64,000 nt of DNA from Pleurodeles waltl (taxonomy: Eukaryota > Chordata > Amphibia > Caudata > Salamandridae): assembly GCF_031143425.1 (NCBI RefSeq), contig NC_090444.1:1310447324-1310511323 (forward strand). Direction: 5' to 3'. The translations under genes were made by a program, and so were the position numbers. Below the pieces are notes generated by a model, which saw only the letters and a list, made by a program, of their open reading frames with translations, had not been told where the DNA came from and did not search any database. This document shows, piece by piece, positions 9,237 through 19,499 of the stretch (positions are counted from its first letter, which is position 1; each line of letters starts with the position of its first letter).

Positions 9237-11675
9237 ATGCCTGGTCTTAGCAGACATGGAAATTTGTTTTGTCTTGGTTATAATAGGGATTCCCGATTGG
9301 AGGACTCGTGTCCGGTTCCTCCGATTGGAACTCCAACCTATGAACTATATGTGAAACATGGCATAGGCCCCCTCACATATAATGAAGTATGGATCCGATA
9401 CACCAGGAAAGATGGTGTTTTAAAATGGCCCCAATATGGTAGTTTTGACACAGAGATTCTGGATAATCTGGAGGTTAAACTTTTTAAGAAGAAAGCCCGG
9501 CCGGCGATGTTTGACTCTTTCAACCTATGGCGTAAGGAAGCCAAACAGAAGGAAATTAAATTAGCAAAGAGAAATAAGAGGGAAGAGGGTATCTCGATAA
9601 TGCAAGCTGCCATGCAGTTTAAAGATGATGAAGAAGAACAGATGAATGAGCAGTTGCACAGGCAAAGTAAATTGGTGACCTATAAATGTTAGCCAGTTTT
9701 TCCGCTTCTTCAGCAAGATGCAGCAAAAGAACTTGAGAAAGATCTTTTAATGTCACACTTGTTGAGTTCGCCACCCCCTTATGCGCAAAATGCTACAGCA
9801 CCATCGCAACCTTTAGCTGTGCAACCTCCGGTTATTGTGCCTCAGGTTCTTCCACAGCCGCCAGCTCCTCTTCAGTTGGCTCCTACTACTATGGCGCAGC
9901 CCCTTTAAGGGCCGCCGACTTCGCTACCTGCTCCATCTGTACCTCCTGCGACTTTATGTACTACATCGACTGCCTCTTCTGGTGTACTTCCTGATACTGC
10001 CTCTGCGTCTGCTTCTGCGTCTGCCTTGCCTCCCTCTGTTTTTCCTCCTGTTCTTTCATCAACTTCTCCTTCTGTCCGACAGAGAATGACAGATACTGTT
10101 GCCAGCCTTATATTTCCTCTCTTTGGGTCGTCTGGTGTGACCCCAGATTCGGAGCGTAAGCAGTCACGTAGTCAACTGCCTAATTCTCAAGTGAGAGAAA
10201 TGTTTGACCGTATGGCGCGTAAATGGGTTGTTTACCCTTTAAGATACGATGTAGAGTCTGTTATGGATGTCTTCCGTCAATGGGGAGCACCAAAACAAAG
10301 ATATGTTTTTGAGAAAATGTGTGCATTCCTTTGTGAGGAATTGGAGGATAATGATTTGGAAACAAATCCGCCTGATTTGTGCTGTGTACGGTTTGAGTTT
10401 GAAAAAGGCACGATTGTGGGTCCCGATGTTGAGAAAGCAGTTGCGACGTTGTTGTCCTATAGGAATAAGGATCCTTCTCAGTCATTGTTCCAACATGACT
10501 CCTCTGTTAAAAAAAAGGTGCGACAGTACCCAATGAGAGAAGTCCCTCCGGTATGGAAGGACGCCGTTGCGGCTGATGTTGCTAATCAAATTGATGCTGT
10601 CCCAGCTCATTTTCAGTGTGTTTGGGTACATGTTCCGTGGAAGCGAGCTGAAGTTTTAGCCCTTAAGCAGACTTTGCCTGATCCCCGTAAAAACCCTGCA
10701 GGGTATTATAAGGAATTATCACAGACTGCAGACTCATGCATTATGAATTTAGCCGACATAGACATGTTATTTGGGAATGTTGTTCCACAGCCTTTGTGGG
10801 GATTGATTCGCCATACAGATCATGCACAAGAGTTAGGTGACTCATGGGCTAATATTAGTGCTGCAAATGATAGACAAGTTGGTGGTGCCAAGCCTGAGCC
10901 TTTGGTAGCAGAACTGCCTGCTAGGATCATTACTTACATGAAGACTTTAATGCCTGCGATGCGTGTGAATTGGGATAAATTGTCTGCGTGTAAGCAGAAG
11001 AAAGATGAAACAGTGTCTGATTTCTTCACCAGGTTTGAGGAAATGTTTATCGACCACAGTGGTCAAGATATGAGTACAGAAGGTGGTCAACGGTTGTTCG
11101 TCGACAAGTTTGTGCACAATTTGCTTGCTGAGCTGTGTAAGAAATTGAAGGATTCAGAGAGTTCTTGGGCCGTTTCCTCTTCAGCACAAATATTGGCTAC
11201 TGCACAGTACTACGAAAATAGGGATAAAGATGAGAAGGATAGAGCAGACAAGAAAACTAAAGAATTAAAGACGAAGGTTCTTTTACAACAGCCGTATCCG
11301 CCACGTGGTGGTCAGAGTAACTATCAGCAACCTCAACAGTTCCAGAGAAACTCGCAAAGGTTCGAGTTGTCTCAACCACGTGTTCCTGTAGGTCCCAATC
11401 AGTGTTCATATTGTAAAGAAGAGGGTCATTTCAAGTATAGTTGTCCTATTTTGTTACAGCGTACGAATGGTGCTTCTGGCGCAAGAGGTCGAGGTGTTGA
11501 AAAAGCTCCTAGGGGTAGAGGACGTGGAAGTTTCCCCCAGAACACGCGTTCCTTTCTGTCTCAAAACTCAATGAATAGTTTTGACCAGCAACATAACGCG
11601 TCTGGTTGGACGGCTCAGTACTATGCTGACGACTACTATGCAGAAGATGAGAACTTGGAAGGTAATAATTGCTAG
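9237..11675 (+). pseudogene. gag: gag (matrix-capsid-nucleocapsid), two internal stops
   Basis: One reading frame runs from ATG 9237 (MPGLSRHG) to the TAG at 11673-11675, interrupted by TAG at 9690-9692 and TAA at 9906-9908. Visible parts in order: a basic, Lys/Glu-rich matrix-like region (to about 9690); a Pro-rich spacer with the late-budding motif PPPY (9771-9782); the capsid region with a major-homology-like segment around DETVSDFFTRFEEMF (about 11000-11060); a charged stretch; and nucleocapsid with one zinc knuckle CSYCKEEGHFKYSC (CX2CX4HX4C, 11403-11444), then an RG-rich tail. A single knuckle and PPPY in the matrix/capsid spacer are gamma-like. Residue 2 is Pro, not the Gly needed for myristoylation, so membrane targeting may differ or the start has mutated. 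The long open stretch after 9908 does not begin at an ATG near its start. Confidence 0.9.
11673..11675 (+). promoter_or_regulatory. Gag-pol junction UAG, likely suppressed in frame
   Basis: Gag ends in TAG, and the same frame continues open without an ATG from 11676 into protease (DTGA about 34 codons later). This is the arrangement used by gamma- and epsilonretroviruses, where a share of ribosomes reads UAG as an amino acid, helped by a downstream RNA pseudoknot. I did not verify a pseudoknot. Confidence 0.75.
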
Positions 11676-14600
11676 GACAGCCATAGACAAAGAGAGGGAG
11701 TTTTTTTAGTTCCAGTAGATCAGAATGGACCTTATGTTAAGGTGATTACCTCAGGTGTGTCGGAGCCTTTTCTGTTGGATACTGGTGCTACAAAGAGTTC
11801 TATTATGCACTCAAAACTCCCTGGCGCACCTTTGTCTGGCGAGATGAATGTTTCAGTAGGTTTTTCTGGCGCCCCGGTTAGGAACCCGATTTCTAGTCCT
11901 ATGTCCCTTTCTGTTGGACCTTGTGAATTGGAAGCACCCCTTATTCTGACGACAGGTTGTGGTGAAAACTTGTTAGGATTGGATTTGTTGAAAAGATTGT
12001 ATGCAACATTATATTGTTCTCCTTCGGGAGTACAACTTACACTGGGTAGGAAACTGGTCTCTCCAATGTATTTGTCGAAGGATAAACTTCCGACCGAATT
12101 GTCGTTTCTTCCTGATACCATTTGGGCTACTGGTCCTAATGACGTGGGTCTGTTGGAAATACCGCCTTATGTTGTGACATTGAGAGCCAATGTTAAATTA
12201 CCATGCATTCAACAATACAAGATCTCTAGTGAAGGTGAAAAGGCGTTGCTAGCGATCATTTATGATTTAATTGAAAAAGATGTAATTGAAGAGACAAGAG
12301 GCAACGTTTGTAATAGTCCTGTTCTGCCTGTTTTGAAACGTACTGACCCCTCTAAGCCACCTGTTTACAGGCGCGTGATTGATCTTAGAGAGGTAAATAA
12401 AATAGTTGTGCCACAGTTTCCAGTTGTTCCTAATATCACTGCCCTATTGACTATGATTCCAGCTTCCGCCACCTGGTTCTCGGTGATTGACTTAAAGAAT
12501 GCTTTCTTCAGCATCCCGATTGCAAAGGAGAGCAGGGATATTTTTGGCTTCAGTTTAGGAGGCCGAAGTTTCCGCTTCAAACGCGCTCCACAAGGCTACT
12601 GTGAAAGTCCATCAATATATAGTCAGGCTTTAAAAACACAGCTTGATGCAATTGTTTTACCTGACGGCGCTACCCTTATTCAGTACGTCGATGATTTGCT
12701 AGTCGCTACAGATACTAAAGAGATTTGTAAAGAAGCCACCTTGTCGTTGTTGCGTCATTTATCTGATTTACATCACAAAGTGTCCCTTTCAAAACTGCAA
12801 TATTGACGACAAGAAGTGACCTACTTAGGTCATCTCTTATCGAAGGAGGGAAGGAAACTGACCTCAGAAAGAATTCAGGCAATTGCAAAATTGAGTGTGC
12901 CAAAGACACAGAGAGAAGTACGTGCTTTCTTGGGCATTACATCATACTGCAAACAATGGATACCGAATTTTTCTTTGCTGGCCAAACCTTTGGTAGCATT
13001 GACCTATAAAGATACACCAAACCCCGTTCCGTGGTCTGAAGATTGTCAGAAAAGTTTTTCCGAATTGCGTAATGCATTGTGTTCGGCTCCTGTGTTGGGT
13101 ACCCCCGACTACAGTAAGCCCTTTACACTGTATGTCCATGAGAAAGAGGGTTGTGCATTGTCAGTGCTGACACAGTCTTTTGGAGACAAGTAGCGACCAT
13201 GCGCATATTTTTCGTCAACTTTGGATCCGGTAGCTAAAGCATTGGCGAGTTGCTTGAGAGCCACAGCGTCAGCAGCTGTTTCTATTCGACAGTCTGCTGG
13301 GTTAGTGATGAATAATATGTTGATTGTGATGGTTCCACATGCAGTGGACACGTTGTTAAACAGGACCAAGACACAGCATTTAACTAGTGCTCGATTGTCA
13401 GGTTACGAGTTGACACTGTTAGCGAGTCATGTGCACATAAAGAGGTGCAATACGTTGAATCCAGCCACGTTATTGCCGATTTCAGTAGAGACAGATGATG
13501 TTGAACAACATGATTGTTTTCTTAGGACAGAAGAAGAAACGAAAGGGAGAGTAGATCTTAAAGATACTCCTCTTGTAAAGTGTGATGGTACCTTATGGGT
13601 GGATGGTTCATGCTTCAAGCTTCCGAATGGTGATACGACTGCAGCATATGCTGTCACAACTTTGCATACGATTGTTGAAGCTGCACGTATACCACATAAT
13701 TCAGCTCAAGCAGCAGAGCTGATTGCACTTACGAGAGCGTGTGTGTTATCGAAAGGAATGAAAGTGACCATATATACCGACAGCCAGTATGCGTTTGGTG
13801 TGGCCCATAGTTTTGGACGATTGTGGAAAGAACGTGGGTTCCTGACTTCGCATGGAGCTAAAATTCAGCATGGTCAGTTGGTGAATGAGCTTCTTGAGTC
13901 ACTGGCCTTGCCATTACAAGTTGCGATTGTGAAATGCAGTGCACACAAGAAGGTTACTGATGATGTCGGTCGTGGCAATGCATTTGCTTACGAAATCGCA
14001 AAAGAAACAGCAAAAGATGTGATGAATCGAATGTATGTTGCAGGCCCCGCAAGATGGGTTGGTGACGTTGGAATATGTGAAGATACGATAGAGGGTGTGA
14101 AGTCTCTTCAAGCTGAAGCTTCAGAGAAAGAGTTGAGTGTGTGGAAAGAAAGTACGGGTAAATTGGATGAAAATGGTTGTTGGGTTGACTTGTCAGAACA
14201 TCAGCGATGGTTGTTACCCGATGCGTATGTGCTTGCAGTGGTGACAATGGCTCATGGAATGGCCCATATCAGTGTGAAAGGGATTTGTAAGTTGTTGGCT
14301 CCAGTATGGCAAAATGCTGGAATTCCTAAATGTGCAGAGAATGTGGTCAAGAATTGCATGGTGTGTCTGAAATACAATCCTGGTAGGGGAACCCCAACTC
14401 CAGCTGGTCATTTTGCGCCTCCAACGTATCCGTTCGAGGTTTTGCAGCTAGATTTCATCCACATGGAAAGGTGCAACAATCTGAAATACGTACTCGTTGT
14501 TGTTTGTGCTTTTTCAAGATGGGTAGAAGCATGTCCCTTAAAAGACAACACTGCCTTATCCACAGCTAAAGCCCTTGCCAAAGAATTCTTCCCTAGGTTT

Positions 14601-15464
14601 GGAATGCCGAGAATGGTCTGGAGTGATAATGGGAGTGAATTTGTGGGTCGAGTGATGAAAAAAGTATGTGAGGGGCTAGGTATCCAGCAAAAATTCCACG
14701 CTGCAAATCACCCCCAATCAGCTGGACTAGTAGAGTGCTATAATGGCACGCTAAAACTGAAGTTGGCAAAGATACAAGCGAACTCTGGTCTTAAATGGCC
14801 TGACGCTCTGCCTCTAGCACTCCTATCAACAAGAATGACTGTGCATTCGCGAGTGGGACTTAGTCCCTATGAAATTGTGTTCGGCCGCCCGGCCAACATA
14901 TGGGGAGTGCCAAGACCAACAAAATTCAGTGAGATCGAACACCCTGTACTGCTTGATTATTTTTATGAATTGACGGCTAAATTGCGTGTTCTACACCAAC
15001 AGGTTCACGATACTCTGCCTCAGGTCTCTGAAGCTCCAGGACATCTTATCGATCCTGGATCATGGGTGCTGGTCAAGAACTTCCAGCGGACAAAGAATGA
15101 CCAGCCCCGTTGGACCGGCCCCCACCTCGTCCTTCTCTCAACAAGATCAGCTGTTCGAGTGGAAGGGAAAAAGAACTGGATCCACGGCATACACTGCAAG
15201 AGGGTCCCTTTTCCTCTACCGTACGACCGGTGGGTCCAGGAGGGGATCGCTGACTCTGAGACTGAGACTGTGCCTCGTTTTTTGCCATTTAGCGATGCAC
15301 GTGTAAAAGGAACAATTTCTGAACGAGAAAGTGACAATAATTTGCAAGAAGCTGTGCCACCGTCAATTCGATTGAACACTACAGAGCCTGAACTCTTGTT
15401 CCAGAACCAGACAGTACCTGGAAAAAGCCGTTATAATTTGAGACCAAGAACTAAGGACAAATAA
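11676..15464 (+). pseudogene. pol: pol (protease-RT-RNase H-integrase), two internal stops
   Basis: All in gag's frame. Protease: LLDTGATKS (active-site DTGA at 11778-11789). Reverse transcriptase: VIDLREVNK, WFSVIDLKNAFFSIPI, RAPQGYCESPSIY and YVDD (12684-12695). RNase H: WVDGS (Asp at 13602), AAELIAL and YTDSQYAF. The fourth active-site Asp, expected after GNAFA, is Tyr (13989-13991). Integrase: an HHCC-type zinc region (HGMAH...CMVC), then catalytic D (14451), D (14625) and E (14733), spaced D-57-D-35-E, and a C-terminal WTGPH (GPY/F-like) domain. TGA at 12804-12806 interrupts the RT thumb/connection region, and TAG at 13191-13193 the start of RNase H. Both look like single-base nonsense mutations. 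Domain order and the GPY/F tail are gamma-like. The product would copy and integrate the viral genome in an intact relative. Confidence 0.95.
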
Positions 15465-15713
15465 TTTTTTCCCGTTCCTTTGCTATTTTTTTTTAAGTGG
15501 GGCTCTCTCATCTGAGAAACTTTCTTATTTTTGTTTTTTTCTTTTCGAACCGCCATCCGGATTCAGCTGTAGGGTCGTGGTTGCCCAAGTCTTTGGAGTG
15601 CAGCTGAAGACGTTAGGTCGACAGTTCTGGTCGGTCTAAGGGAGTTGCCCTGGACTGACAGAAGCATTCCCTAGCATAGAACACCCTACAACCACGAGCA
15701 GCAATTAGAGAGG
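15465..15713 (+). other. pol-env spacer
   Basis: Pol ends well before env starts, with no overlap; in many gammaretroviruses the two overlap. The T-rich stretch near 15480-15545 could contribute to a splice acceptor for env mRNA, but I could not fix the site. Confidence 0.5.
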
Positions 15714-17976
15714 ATGGAGTTTTTCAAGAATGAGAGACCTGCCAGACAGATGGACTTTAAAGCCAGAATGGGTATAATAATGACAAAGAAACTATTTTTG
15801 ATATTATGTATTTTCATGCTGCTTAGTGTAAAGACGTTTTTAATAGGATATGTTTTATTCTCTTTTCAAGTGACATTTGCACCCATTACACAGCCCATAC
15901 CTCCTTCTACTGTTTCCTCGCATTCTTTTCACCCCCTGCCTGAACACGAGTCTGCCAGAAGATTAGAATTTGTCAACAATTCATTCATTCAGCTTCTACA
16001 CCAACACCAATTAGTAGTGAACACAACTAACTGTTGGGTGTGTGGTCTTAAGCCTCATACTACTGATAAAGGTATCCCTTATCTGGTCCTGCCTTTCAGC
16101 CATAATGGTTCTGTATAGGCATATAGAACGGTGTTCATATACGCGTATGAAGCCAACCCCCTACGTTCTGTGAAAGATAATCCTAAGAATAGGGCTCTAG
16201 CTAAGGGTATAGTAGATATGATTAGGGAAGATATTTCCTATGAGACTATCCCGAGAGGTGAGACACTAGCATATATTGGATGGAACATAACAGGATATGG
16301 AGTTACTCTGAGTGGGAACCAGCGAGCAAAGAGATCCTCCCCGATTTGGATTGTACCCCATCAGGGTCACCTATGTCTGCAAGGTAATGGCAAGAATCCC
16401 AGAGCTCAGTTAGGGAAAAGTATCTGCACTGAAACATATGTTTTTGCGTCTCAGACCTCTCCTTCGTTCTTAGCAGCTAAGGGTACCTATTTCATCTGCC
16501 ATAATAGAGCCTATACATGGTTGCCCCCTGACTTCTCAGGCACATGTTTTGTTTCGTTCCTGTTACCTTCCACCTACACGGCCGTGGCAGATTACCATAA
16601 GACAAGGATAGTTAGAGGTGTCATAAGTAAAGAAGACACTACCTGAACACGAGTCTGCCAGAAGATTAGAATTTGTCAACAATTCATTCATTCAGCTTCT
16701 ACACCAACACCAATTAGTAGTGAACACAACTAACTGTTGGGTGTGTGGTCTTAAGCCTCATACTACTGATAAAGGTATCCCTTATCTGGTCCTGCCTTTC
16801 AGCCATAATGGTTCTGTATAGGCATATAGAACGGTGTTCATATACGCGTATGAAGCCAACCCCCTACGTTCTGTGAAAGATAATCCTAAGAATAGGGCTC
16901 TAGCTAAGGGTATAGTAGATATGATTAGGGAAGATATTTCCTATGAGACTATCCCGAGTGGTGAGACACTAGCATATATTGGATGGAACATAACAGGATA
17001 TGGAGTTACTCTGAGTGGGAACCAGCGAGCAAAGAGATCCTCCCCGATTTGGATTGTACCCCATCAGGGTCACCTATGTCTGCAAGGTAATGGCAAGAAT
17101 CCCAGAGCTCAGTTAGGGAAAAGTATCTGCACTGAAACATATGTTTTTGCGTCTCAGACCTCTCCTTCGTTCTTAGCAGCTAAGGGTACCTATTTCATCT
17201 GCCATAATAGAGCCTATACATGGTTGCCCCCTGACTTCTCAGGCACATGTTTTGTTTCGTTCCTGTTACCTTCCACCTACACGGCCATGGCAGATTACCA
17301 TAAGACAAGGATAGTTAGAGGTGTCATAAGTAAAGAAGACACTACAGGACAAGAATTTGGAGATTTCGTAAAGGGTTTTCAGCCGTTTTGGGGTCCTATG
17401 GTTAACAGCAGGAACATAAGGCAATTGACAAAGGTGGTTGAATCCACAGTAGTTGAAACCGCCGGTGCCCTTGGTAATTTGACTGCTGAGCACCAGTCGG
17501 ATCGCCTTATGACTCTTCAGAACAGGGTCGCATTAGACGTCATACTTGCAGACCGAGGTGGGGTATGTAAAGTGATCCAATCAAGTTGCTGTGTTTTCAT
17601 CCCAGATAACGCTCCGACAGTTTACCAAGCCATTTCCAAACTGCATAAGATCTCCGAATCTATTCACGTGGATAAAGGAGATTGGTCATTGATGGGGTGG
17701 TTCTGGGAGCTGATATCCGCCTGGGGATGGAAGACTCTGGTAATCATTGGGATGATCTTAGCCATTCTTTTCCTGTCCTGTCTGTGTGTACAGTGTGCTC
17801 CTGCAATATGTGGCCTCTGTGCTACATTGTGTGTAAGGAAACCTGTATCAAGGGACGAGCTAAGTAATAGGATGATGCTACAGCAACATCTCAACGACTT
17901 TATGAACGATTTTGGTATCAGCAGACCGAGAATGATTAGAATAGTATGCACAAGCATTGTATTATTATTCGGGTGA
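15714..17976 (+). pseudogene. env: env (surface + transmembrane glycoprotein), duplicated and broken
   Basis: Starts at ATG 15714. A hydrophobic leader follows (FLILCIFMLL region, residues about 27-47). Surface subunit: CWVC (16032-16043), the CXXC isomerase-type motif of gamma-type envelopes, and a basic RAKR run. Transmembrane subunit (after about 17345): LQNRVALDVIL and CKVIQSSCC, the CX6CC motif with the adjoining helix. A membrane span follows (LVIIGMILAILFLSCLCV, about 17737-17790), then a Cys-rich juxtamembrane part and a tail ending inside the 3' LTR. Breaks: TAG at 16116-16118, repeated at 16819-16821, and a 703-bp tandem duplication that shifts the frame by one. The long open frame from 16834 begins at a GTG, not an ATG. 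I saw no clear hydrophobic fusion peptide. No functional glycoprotein can be made from this copy. Confidence 0.9.
15940..17345 (+). repeat. 703-bp tandem direct duplication inside env
   Basis: Copy 1 about 15940-16642, copy 2 about 16643-17345. The copies differ at two positions that I can find: an Arg/Ser codon near 16255/16958 and a GTG/ATG codon near 16585/17288. That is about 99.7% identity. The junction shows only one base or so of microhomology (CACTAC|CTGAAC). 703 is not a multiple of three, so the second copy lies in another frame. Confidence 0.95.
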
Positions 17977-18586
17977 CGAAATCACCCGAATATCAGAGTT
18001 TCCGTCCTGAACCCTCGGGTTCCATTTAAACAACAGCCATTTTGTGATTGCCCTCACATAGGCCAATGTCTAATGCTGAAAACGAGTCTGAAGGACATGT
18101 ACATCTTTGCTGACTCCTCTGTGACCTGGGCAAGCTGACTCCACTGCCTGAAGCCAAACCTGTTCGGCCAGTTTCTTTCCCAGTAACCGAATGAGATTAG
18201 TATCAAGGCACAACACATCATAAAACCTTTCATCACACACAAACCATGCCTAATCTTACACGCACCTGTCCCTGTTTCTTTCTTTATGACTTGCTTTACA
18301 AGGAGGAGGTGCCTGTTTATATTGGGGGTCCGTCGATATCTGATGAAAGTACTGAGCCTTGCCGGGTAATTGATTGAGGGCTAGACAAACTGAAATATGG
18401 GCTTGTCATCATAACCCTGCTATTTCTTTGTAGTGAAAATATGTGAATGGTCAACTGTAAAATAAGGAATGTTTGCCTAAAGCATAATATTTTGTATAAA
18501 AGAGAAGGTTAGCTTTGCAAGGAGAGCAGTCTCCTGAGAATATACACTGTGTTGTACTTCTAGGATACCTGTTACTGGCTGCAGCC

Positions 18587-18592
18587 AATAAA
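18587..18592 (+). terminator. Polyadenylation signal of the 3' LTR
   Basis: AATAAA as in the 5' LTR. The hairpin insertion at 18624 starts 31 bases beyond it and moves the GT-rich downstream element about 655 bases away. Confidence 0.75.
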
Positions 18593-18623
18593 CAAGATCT
18601 TTGACTTCACCAAGAAGACTCTG

Positions 18624-19273
18624 GCCCTCATTCTGACCTTGGCGGGCGGCGGAGGCCGCCCGCCAAAGTCCCGCCGTCAGGTTACCGTTCCGCGGTCGAA
18701 AGACCGCGGCGGTAATTCTGACATTCCCGCTGGGCTGGCGGGCGGCCGCCTTCAGGCCGCCCGCCAGCCCAGCGGGAAAGAGGCTTCCACGATGAAGCCG
18801 GCTCGGAATCGAGCCGGCGGAGTGGAAGCTGTGCGACGGGTGCAGTTGCACCCGTCGCGTATTTCACTGTCTGCGCAGCAGACAGTGAAATACATTTAGG
18901 GGCCCTCTTACGGGGGCCCCTGCAGTGCCCATGCCAGTGGCATGGGCACTGCAGGGGCCCCCAGGGGCCCCGCGACCCCCCCTACCGCCATCCTGTTCCC
19001 GGCGGGCGGACCGCCGGGAACTGGATGGCGGTAGGGGGGGTCGGAATCCCCTCGGCGGCGCAGCTAGCTGCGCCGCCTTGGAGGATTCCAATGGGCGGCG
19101 GTACACTGGCGGGAGACCGGCGGTACACTGGCGGGAGACCGCCAGTGTTGCCGGTCCGACCGCGGCTTTACCGCCGCGGTCGGAATGCCCATTGGAGCAC
19201 CGCCGGCCTGTCGGCGGTGCTCCCGCGGTCCTCCAACCCGGCGGTCATGGACCGCCAGGGTTGGAATGACCAC
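18624..19273. mobile_element. GC-rich hairpin-string element inserted in the LTR
   Basis: Flanked by CTCTG at 18619-18623 and 19274-19278, and absent from the 5' LTR, so the empty site is known exactly. Imperfect terminal inverted repeats: GCCCTCATTCTGACCTTGGC against GTGGTCATTCCAACCCTGGC. Nearly all of the 650 bp is consecutive inverted repeats: 18639-18666, 18682-18715, 18724-18778 (24-bp perfect arms), 18784-18828 (nested), 18833-18858, 18859-18893 (16-bp arms), 18912-18962 (24-bp arms), 18973-19043 (21 + 11 bp arms, one T/T mismatch), 19043-19089, 19087-19196 (nested), 19158-19181, 19195-19222 and 19233-19264. A 22-bp unit is duplicated at 19097-19140. No coding potential is accepted. Best described as a non-autonomous, MITE- or foldback-like element. 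The transposase superfamily is unknown. Confidence 0.9.
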
Positions 19274-19364
19274 CTCTGTGTTTCTGTAGTCTGAAACAGG
19301 AAGGACTCGAAGTCTTAGGGTGTGTTCCCTGGCACCACTGGGTTCTGAAAAACCCAGTACTTCA

Positions 19365-19490
19365 CCACCTCCATTGTTGTTCCCTACCCAGTTGGCCGTT
19401 CCCGCTCACCCAAGAGGGTGGGTGTCTCCTTTGCCCTAGGCCAGAGTGAGGCAGTGCAGTGACCTACCCAAAAAGGGTGTTTTATACCTG
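19365..19490 (+). pseudogene. Continuation of the Myb-type exon beyond the ERV
   Basis: Resumes right after the LTR with Pro-rich coding-like sequence (for example PPPLLFPTQLAVPAHP in one frame), matching the character of 7709-7965. The two halves are 11.4 kb apart only because of the provirus. Assignment rests on context and composition; no conserved domain lies in this part. Confidence 0.35.
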
Positions 19491-19499
19491 TGGATGTGT

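Larger units (their letters stand above)
7998..19364 (+). mobile_element. Full-length gamma-like endogenous retrovirus, degraded
   Basis: Order: 5' LTR, tRNA-Lys-type primer site, gag, pol, env, 3' LTR. Gag has PPPY and one CCHC knuckle. A single UAG separates gag from pol in the same frame. Pol has protease, reverse transcriptase (RT), RNase H and integrase. Env has CWVC, an R-X-K-R site and CX6CC. These point to the class I (gamma/epsilon-like) retrovirus group. The LTRs are 805 bp (after removing the 3' insertion) and differ at roughly a dozen sites, about 1.4-1.5%. Breaks seen: two stops in gag, two in pol, one in env (present twice through duplication), a 703-bp tandem duplication with frameshift in env, and a 650-bp insertion in the 3' LTR. 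The outer LTR edges are set by where homology begins (7998/17905); the left edge lacks a clean TG, and no target duplication was found. Not replication-competent as it stands. Confidence 0.95.
17905..19364 (+). repeat. ERV 3' LTR, interrupted by a 650-bp insertion
   Basis: Aligns with 7998-8802; 805 bp remain after removing 18624-19273 and one copy of the 5-bp duplication. TATA box at 18495-18502, AATAAA at 18587-18592, terminal ...ACTTCA at 19361-19364. Most of the dozen differences from the 5' LTR are transitions, several at CpG. I found no clear polypurine tract just upstream. Confidence 0.93.

Noticed and set aside
12804..12806. In-frame TGA in pol as a possible recoded (for example Sec) codon
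   Set aside because: It falls in the RT thumb/connection region with no recoding signal; a second stop downstream and others in gag and env point to ordinary decay.
16834..17976. 380-codon env frame as an intact, possibly domesticated envelope gene
   Set aside because: It starts at GTG, lacks the leader, has a stop just upstream and owes its length to a tandem duplication.
18639..19294. Open frames inside the hairpin element
   Set aside because: They occur on both strands of the same palindromes, mirror each other and have no domain.
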